Assembly: GCA_964498585.1 (NCBI GenBank)
Contig: CAZCHH010000087.1
Location: 1-9,942, forward strand
Length of the DNA stretch: 9,942 bases
Source of the DNA: JAAYJM01 sp964498585
GTDB lineage: Bacteria; Bacteroidota; Ignavibacteria; Kapaibacteriales; UBA2268
Direction: 5' to 3'
Shown here piece after piece: positions 5,759 to 9,942 of the stretch. Each line of letters starts with the position of its first letter. Position 1 is the stretch's first letter. The notes under the pieces were generated by a model. The model did not search any database. It was not told the origin of the DNA and saw nothing but the letters and a program-made list of their open reading frames with translations. The position numbers were made by a program, and so were the translations under genes.

Positions 5759-7873
5759 ATGAGAAGAATATTATACTTATTTACCATTGTTGTATTAACA
5801 AGCACTATACTACTATCGAATGAAATAGATAGCTTAGAAAAACAACTCCCCAAAAGTGAAGGAATTAAAAGAGCATTAATTTTAAATAAATTAGGTGCAA
5901 CTTATGACCCAATTGATGCAGACAAACGATTGAACTATTCCTTAGAAGCACTATCATTAGGAAATAAATATGAAATAGATTCCATAATTGCAAGAGCAAC
6001 TTTGAATCTTGCTCTCAGTTATTATTACAAATCCCAAACAGATAGCACTATTAAATATTTTGAAAAATCACTTGAACTATATCAGAAATTAAAAGATACT
6101 GCAAGAATTGCAGCTTGTTTAAATAATCTCGGAATAATGTATAATTCAATAGGTAATACAGATAAGGCAATTAATTATTATTTACATTCATATACAATTT
6201 CAGAAGCGAGAAATGATAGTCTGTCAATGACTAAAGTACTAAATAACATTGGTTCTATTTTAAGCGAAACAGATAAAATCGATTTGTCGATAGAATATTT
6301 TGAAAAAGCTTTAAGGATTAGGTTAGAAACTGATGATTCATTAAATTTACCACTATCATTCCATAATTTAGGATGGGTCTATTTTGTTAAAGCAATTTCT
6401 TTTACCAATAAAGAATACAGTAAAAATTATATGTTTTTAACTGTATTGGACACTACGAAATTTAATGATTCAACTTTAAAATATTTAGATTTATCACTAA
6501 ATCATTTAAAAACCTCTGCTGAACTTCATAAAGTTCTTAATAATAAGGTTGACTATGAAGGAGTTATGATTACTATTGCTTTAATTCAATATTGTTTAAA
6601 TAATATTACTGAAAGTATCAGATTGCTTGAAAATGCAAAAGAAGTACTTCAAACAAATCAAAGATTTGATGATGCTTCAAGAACATACATTAATTTAGGT
6701 TTTATCTATTCCAAACAAAAGAATTACAGTAAAGCTGTCGATAATTTATTAACCGGTTTAAAAATTACAGAAGTAACAAAAAATATATCACATTCAATAA
6801 TTGCATATACTGAATTAGTCAATATTTATAAGAATATGGGAAATTTTGAAAAGGCATTATTTTATAGTGAAAAACTTACTAATGCAAAAGATTCCTTATA
6901 TACTGCTGAAAATATTGAATCTATAAATAAATTGGAAATTCTTTATAATATTCAAAAAAAAGAAACAGAGCTAAAATTAGCTGAAGAACGAGAACATTCT
7001 TTACAGCAACATAATGTTATTTATATAGTTACCATACTTTTTATGGGCATTATCATATTTGGCTTATATATTATTTATAATTATAAAAATAAGCATAGCT
7101 TGATATTAAAAAATAAAAATGAAGAGCTTACTGAGCTTAATATTGAATTAGAAAAATCAAGATTGAAACTTAAAGAAGCCAACGATTCCAAAGATAAATT
7201 CTTTTCTATTATTTCTCATGATTTAAAAAATCCAGTCGGTTCTATTAAAAATCTAATTGAATTACTTGCTGATTCTTATGATAATATGGAAAAGGAAGAA
7301 CAAATCGAATTTCTTGATATTTTAAAAAAATCCACACAAAGAATTTATAATCTGTTAGATGATTTACTAACATGGTCACGAACACAGATAAATTCAATAG
7401 AGATACATATTGTTACTACCTATTTATACGTTGTATCTAATAGTGCCTTAGATAATATTATTATGAATGCAAAAAACAAAAAAATTCAAATTATAAACAA
7501 TATCAATAAAGACATTATTTGTAAAGTTGATGAAAATATGATTATAACTGTTTTTAGGAACTTAGTTTCAAATGCTGTAAAGTTTACAAATGAAGGTGGG
7601 GCTATCACAATTAATTCTATAATTGACAAAGAAAAAAAAGAAATAATTGTTTCAATATCTGATAATGGGATTGGTATGTCTGAAGAAATTATTAGTAAAC
7701 TGTTTCAAATTGATAGTGTAATTAAGCAAAAGGGAACTAATGATGAAATTGGTACTGGTTTAGGTTTGATTATCTGTAAAGATTTTGTAGAAAAAAACAA
7801 TGGAAGAATTTGGGTGGAAAGTGAAGTTGGAAAAGGAAGCACTTTTTATTTTACAGTTAAAAGTGCTTCTTAA
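5759..7873 (+). CDS. TPR-containing sensor histidine kinase (orphan in this window)
   Basis: This 704-residue membrane sensor kinase has a signal peptide or anchor at 4-20. TPR-like helical repeats fill the outer part, clearest at about 76-110, 116-149, 156-190, 304-337 and 344-377. One transmembrane helix lies at about 420-441, and a coiled linker at about 445-480. The HisKA domain follows, with FFSIISHDLKNP and the phospho-acceptor His487. The HATPase domain has an N-box NLVSNAVKFT (601-610, Asn605), G1 DNGIGM (635-640), F-box LF (648-649) and G2 GTGLGL (665-670). All catalytic motifs are intact, so it should autophosphorylate. The TPRs would be periplasmic if the N-terminal segment is a signal peptide. 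There is no receiver domain, and no response regulator gene is in the window, so partner and signal are unknown. The ATG is preceded by AT-only sequence with no Shine-Dalgarno, and the signal peptide follows directly, which supports this start. Its last codons contain a strong inverted repeat. Confidence 0.9.
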   Translation: MRRILYLFTIVVLTSTILLSNEIDSLEKQLPKSEGIKRALILNKLGATYDPIDADKRLNYSLEALSLGNKYEIDSIIARATLNLALSYYYKSQTDSTIKYFEKSLELYQKLKDTARIAACLNNLGIMYNSIGNTDKAINYYLHSYTISEARNDSLSMTKVLNNIGSILSETDKIDLSIEYFEKALRIRLETDDSLNLPLSFHNLGWVYFVKAISFTNKEYSKNYMFLTVLDTTKFNDSTLKYLDLSLNHLKTSAELHKVLNNKVDYEGVMITIALIQYCLNNITESIRLLENAKEVLQTNQRFDDASRTYINLGFIYSKQKNYSKAVDNLLTGLKITEVTKNISHSIIAYTELVNIYKNMGNFEKALFYSEKLTNAKDSLYTAENIESINKLEILYNIQKKETELKLAEEREHSLQQHNVIYIVTILFMGIIIFGLYIIYNYKNKHSLILKNKNEELTELNIELEKSRLKLKEANDSKDKFFSIISHDLKNPVGSIKNLIELLADSYDNMEKEEQIEFLDILKKSTQRIYNLLDDLLTWSRTQINSIEIHIVTTYLYVVSNSALDNIIMNAKNKKIQIINNINKDIICKVDENMIITVFRNLVSNAVKFTNEGGAITINSIIDKEKKEIIVSISDNGIGMSEEIISKLFQIDSVIKQKGTNDEIGTGLGLIICKDFVEKNNGRIWVESEVGKGSTFYFTVKSAS
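7834..7871. terminator. Terminator-like hairpin inside the last codons of the kinase gene
   Basis: GAAGCACTTTT (7836-7846) and AAAAGTGCTTC (7859-7869) are a perfect 11-bp inverted repeat with a 12-base loop. The stem can extend by one G-T and one A-T pair to 7834-7871, reaching into the stop codon. It lies between two convergent genes: 7873 ends the kinase and 7918 ends rimO, so it could stop transcripts from both sides. The tails are only moderately T-rich (TTAAAATAATTTTAAAT on plus, CTTTTCC on minus), so termination is plausible but not certain. The 44 bases between the genes hold no better hairpin. Confidence 0.45.
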
Positions 7874-7917
7874 AATAATTTTAAATCTTATGGAACTGAA
7901 TATTAATGATATATCTA

Positions 7918-9264
7918 TCAATCTGCAATACCAATTAAATCATACATACTTGCTTCCTTGATTGTAGCATAAATAAAATCGCCAGCTGTAAATTCTTTAT
8001 CAGATAGAATATAGTTTATATTGTCAATTTCTGGTGCATCAAATTCACTTCGGCATAAATAAATATATTTTTGGTTATAAGCAGCCATTCTAATATCTTT
8101 GTTTTTTACATATTTCAACTCATCAGCATAATCAATTAATAACTTATACTTTTTTCCAATTTTATTTCTATTTAATTCATAAGAAATATTACCTTGTGTT
8201 ATCATAAGTTCTTCCAAACGTTCTTCTTTTTCCTTTTGAGATATTTTATCACCAAGCTTATGGGCGGGAGTATTTTCCTCGAAAGAATAAGCAAAAGCAC
8301 CTACTCTATCAAATTTATATTCTTTGATGAATTTAAGAAGTTCATTAAAATGTTTCTTTGTTTCAGTTGGATAACCGACAATGAATGTAGTTCTCAAAGC
8401 AATTCCTGGAATTTCATTCTTTAATTTATCTAATAAATTAGTGATTTGCTGCTTCTTTATTTTTCTGTTCATAGATTTCAAAACTTCATCATTTATATGC
8501 TGCAAAGGAATATCAATATAATTACAAATATTCGGATTTTCTGCAATAGTGCTTATTAATTTATCTGGAAAACCGTTTGGGTATGTATAAAGCAAACGAA
8601 TCCACTCAAATTTGTCTAATTTTTGTATTTTCTGAAGCAATTCATCGATTTTCCTTTGTTTGTATATATCAACGCCATAGTAAGTAGTGTCCTGTCCAAT
8701 AATATTTATTTCTTTCACTCCTTGTGCTGAATGCAGTTCAGCTTCTTCAAGTATTGCTTCAATTGATTTAGATTTATGTTTTCCTTTGATTAAAGGAATA
8801 GCGCAATAAGAGCATTTGTGGTCGCAGCCATCTGATATTTTTAAATAGCTGTAATGAGTAGGAGTAACGGCAAAACGGGAATTATTCAAGTCTATATTTT
8901 GATTTTTTAAATAATTAATAATCTGATTAAATTCATCAACTCCAAAAAAAGCATCAACTCCTTTAATTTGCTTTTTTAAATCGTTTTGATAACGCTGGGA
9001 AAGACAACCAAACACAATAACGGATTTTACATTATCAACTCTTTTCATATTTACTGCCTGAAAAATCATTTGAATACTTTCTTCTTTTGAAGAATTGATA
9101 AATCCACAGGTATTTATTATTATACAATCAGCTTCTTTGCTACTGTGAACTATTGAAAATCCCTGTTCCTGCAAATTTCCTAGCAGATATTCAGAATCTG
9201 CAATATTTTTAGAACAGCCAAGAATAATTGGAAGTATAGTTTTTATTTGATTTACTTTTTTCAT
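7918..9264 (-). CDS. rimO: Ribosomal protein S12 methylthiotransferase RimO
   Basis: This 448-residue radical-SAM enzyme adds a methylthio group to the conserved aspartate of ribosomal protein S12, using two iron-sulfur clusters. The N-terminal UPF0004 domain has its three cluster cysteines at Cys17 (LGCSKN), Cys53 (NTCGF) and Cys87 (FGCLSQ). The radical-SAM cluster is C147-x3-C151-x2-C154 in SDGCDHKCSYCAIPL. The following KGKHKSK (160-166) and the ending YDLIGIAD are RimO rather than MiaB style. Other expected blocks are NIIGQDTTYYG (187-197), YTYPNGFP (227-234), DIPLQHI (251-257) and TFIVGYPTET (293-302). A C-terminal TRAM-like region covers about 365-448. Length and motifs are complete. 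The ATG is followed by a lysine-rich start, and the upstream 24 bases are AT-rich without a Shine-Dalgarno. A 51-bp palindromic element begins directly upstream of that, so it may lie in the rimO leader or promoter. Confidence 0.95.
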   Translation of the reverse strand: MKKVNQIKTILPIILGCSKNIADSEYLLGNLQEQGFSIVHSSKEADCIIINTCGFINSSKEESIQMIFQAVNMKRVDNVKSVIVFGCLSQRYQNDLKKQIKGVDAFFGVDEFNQIINYLKNQNIDLNNSRFAVTPTHYSYLKISDGCDHKCSYCAIPLIKGKHKSKSIEAILEEAELHSAQGVKEINIIGQDTTYYGVDIYKQRKIDELLQKIQKLDKFEWIRLLYTYPNGFPDKLISTIAENPNICNYIDIPLQHINDEVLKSMNRKIKKQQITNLLDKLKNEIPGIALRTTFIVGYPTETKKHFNELLKFIKEYKFDRVGAFAYSFEENTPAHKLGDKISQKEKEERLEELMITQGNISYELNRNKIGKKYKLLIDYADELKYVKNKDIRMAAYNQKYIYLCRSEFDAPEIDNINYILSDKEFTAGDFIYATIKEASMYDLIGIAD

Positions 9265-9288
9265 AAAAATTGATAAATTATTAAATAT

Positions 9289-9339
9289 GTCATCTCTTTT
9301 AAAATAAATGTTTTCCTTTATCTTGGGATTCGAAATGAC
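9289..9339 (+). repeat. 51-bp palindromic element, copy C
   Basis: It starts GTCATCTCTTTT and ends TTCGAAATGAC, with the inner stem ATAAATG (9304-9310) and CCTTTAT (9315-9321) around TTTT. One stem pair is mismatched (T9309 against C9316). By hand count it matches copy A at 43 and copy B at 42 of 51 positions. It fills about half of the 116-base gap between the DUF4397-like gene and rimO, both on the minus strand, and ends 24 bases from the rimO start codon. No neighbouring long palindrome accompanies this copy. Confidence 0.72.
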
Positions 9340-9363
9340 AGATAATATTGATATTATTGTTAT

Positions 9364-9380
9364 AGGTTTTGTTGAAACCT
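9364..9380 (-). terminator. Small hairpin directly after the stop codon of the DUF4397-like gene
   Basis: On the minus strand AGGTTT, a five-base loop CAACA and AAACCT follow the TAA stop (9383-9381) immediately. The six-pair stem is perfect but short, and no T run follows it, so it is a weak candidate for the transcript end of that gene. If it does not terminate, the gene would read through into rimO. Confidence 0.25.
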
Positions 9381-9942
9381 TTAAAACTCCTGCTGCACTA
9401 CAATCGAATACTCCCCTTCTTTTTGCCCCGCTCCAAAAATAATAGAGTAATTTTTTCCTAGGACTAAGGACAAGTCTGCAAGACGCTGCAATAGCTTATT
9501 GTCATCAGAATTTATAAAGAATAAACTTAGCTTTTTTTCTCTGTTTATTGTTTCTGGAGTTGTAGTTTTGCCATATACCACTCGTTCAGCAATTAGCGAA
9601 CAGGTATCGCAGTCCATACGAACAGAAATTGCTGGAATGTCTTTGCAGGCATTTATAAATCGGCGTTTGTAAATACTTATGTTTGCCCCCATCGGCTCAG
9701 AAATTATAGACAAAATTTCTAAATCTTCTTTTGAGCCGGCAGCAATAAGCAAATTCCTGTTTTTTACCTGAGCGTCTAAATCAACAGATTTTTCGTTTAT
9801 TGTAATTTGAGTGTTTCCAACTGGCACTACTGTTGCCAAACTCGTTGTAAAATCAATTTTCACAGAACTTAAAATTGAGGGAATACTTATATTTACATAT
9901 TGATTTCCGGGAAAAAGATGAACGATATCCACAAAACTGCCT
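9381..9942 (-). CDS. Partial: protein with two tandem DUF4397-like domains, 5' end beyond the window
   Basis: The reading frame stays open to the right edge. An internal GTG at 9932-9930 could be called as a start, but the codons before it (G-S-F) are in frame and FVDIVHLFPGN reads as the middle of a domain, so the true start lies outside. Counting from that GTG there are 183 residues. A first beta-rich unit (1-75) starts with VDIVHLFPGNQYVNISI. A second unit (about 90-183) starts RFINACKDIPAISVRM and continues ERVVYGKTT, closely resembling the VRFVHASPDAPAVDVYVDG...VAYG pattern of DUF4397. This family is usually extracytoplasmic, often in lipoproteins or surface proteins, and of unknown function. 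Cysteines 97, 108 and 111 (CDTC) are notable. A signal peptide would be in the missing part. The family call is from pattern memory and is the least certain of the gene calls. Confidence 0.65.
   Translation of the reverse strand, partial: GSFVDIVHLFPGNQYVNISIPSILSSVKIDFTTSLATVVPVGNTQITINEKSVDLDAQVKNRNLLIAAGSKEDLEILSIISEPMGANISIYKRRFINACKDIPAISVRMDCDTCSLIAERVVYGKTTTPETINREKKLSLFFINSDDNKLLQRLADLSLVLGKNYSIIFGAGQKEGEYSIVVQQEF

Noticed and set aside
8194..8424. Plus-strand open frame of 76 codons opposite rimO.
   Set aside because: It is a shadow of the rimO coding strand with low-complexity Phe/Ile/Lys content and no start context.

Overview
The window is AT-rich bacterial DNA from a Gram-negative organism. 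The evidence is an OmpA-type outer-membrane protein, a heptose-nucleotide enzyme for LPS or surface glycan, and weak or absent Shine-Dalgarno sequences before AT-rich starts. A PG-(x)3-CCP-type motif in the OmpA-like barrel and a TPR-type sensor kinase fit the FCB group (Bacteroidota/Chlorobi/Ignavibacteria/Kapabacteria side). That placement is inferred from gene style, not from a phylogenetic marker. I saw no tRNA, rRNA, CRISPR array, transposase or phage gene.

Layout. Bases 1-330 hold no gene but several small palindromic repeats. Bases 331-5187 form a head-to-tail plus-strand cluster of four genes separated by only 6, 3 and 3 bases: a CNNM/CBS membrane protein, a two-OmpA-domain outer-membrane protein, a stand-alone RfaE2-type heptose-1-phosphate adenylyltransferase, and a dihydroorotate dehydrogenase-family flavoprotein. 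They are probably co-transcribed. Two act at the envelope and one in surface-glycan precursor supply; the flavoprotein has no obvious link to them. Bases 5188-5758 are a second gene-free, repeat-rich stretch. A 704-residue TPR-containing sensor histidine kinase follows (5759-7873). It converges on rimO (7918-9264, minus), the ribosomal protein S12 methylthiotransferase. Upstream of rimO, on the same strand, is a gene that runs off the right edge (9381-9942). It encodes two tandem DUF4397-like domains and probably acts outside the cytoplasm.

The least ordinary part is the intergenic DNA. Three copies of a 51-bp palindromic element (207-257, 5199-5249 inverted, 9289-9339) have identical length, a conserved inner hairpin and one compensatory base-pair change. 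Longer palindromes ending in the same GTCATTCYGA-type termini accompany two of them, including an 81-bp inverted repeat with 27 of 28 arm positions matching. This looks like a family of small non-coding mobile or structural repeats (REP- or MITE-like), with no mobilising enzyme in the window. A perfect 11-bp inverted repeat, terminator-like, lies inside the last codons of the kinase gene. I found no convincing new enzymatic or defence system here.
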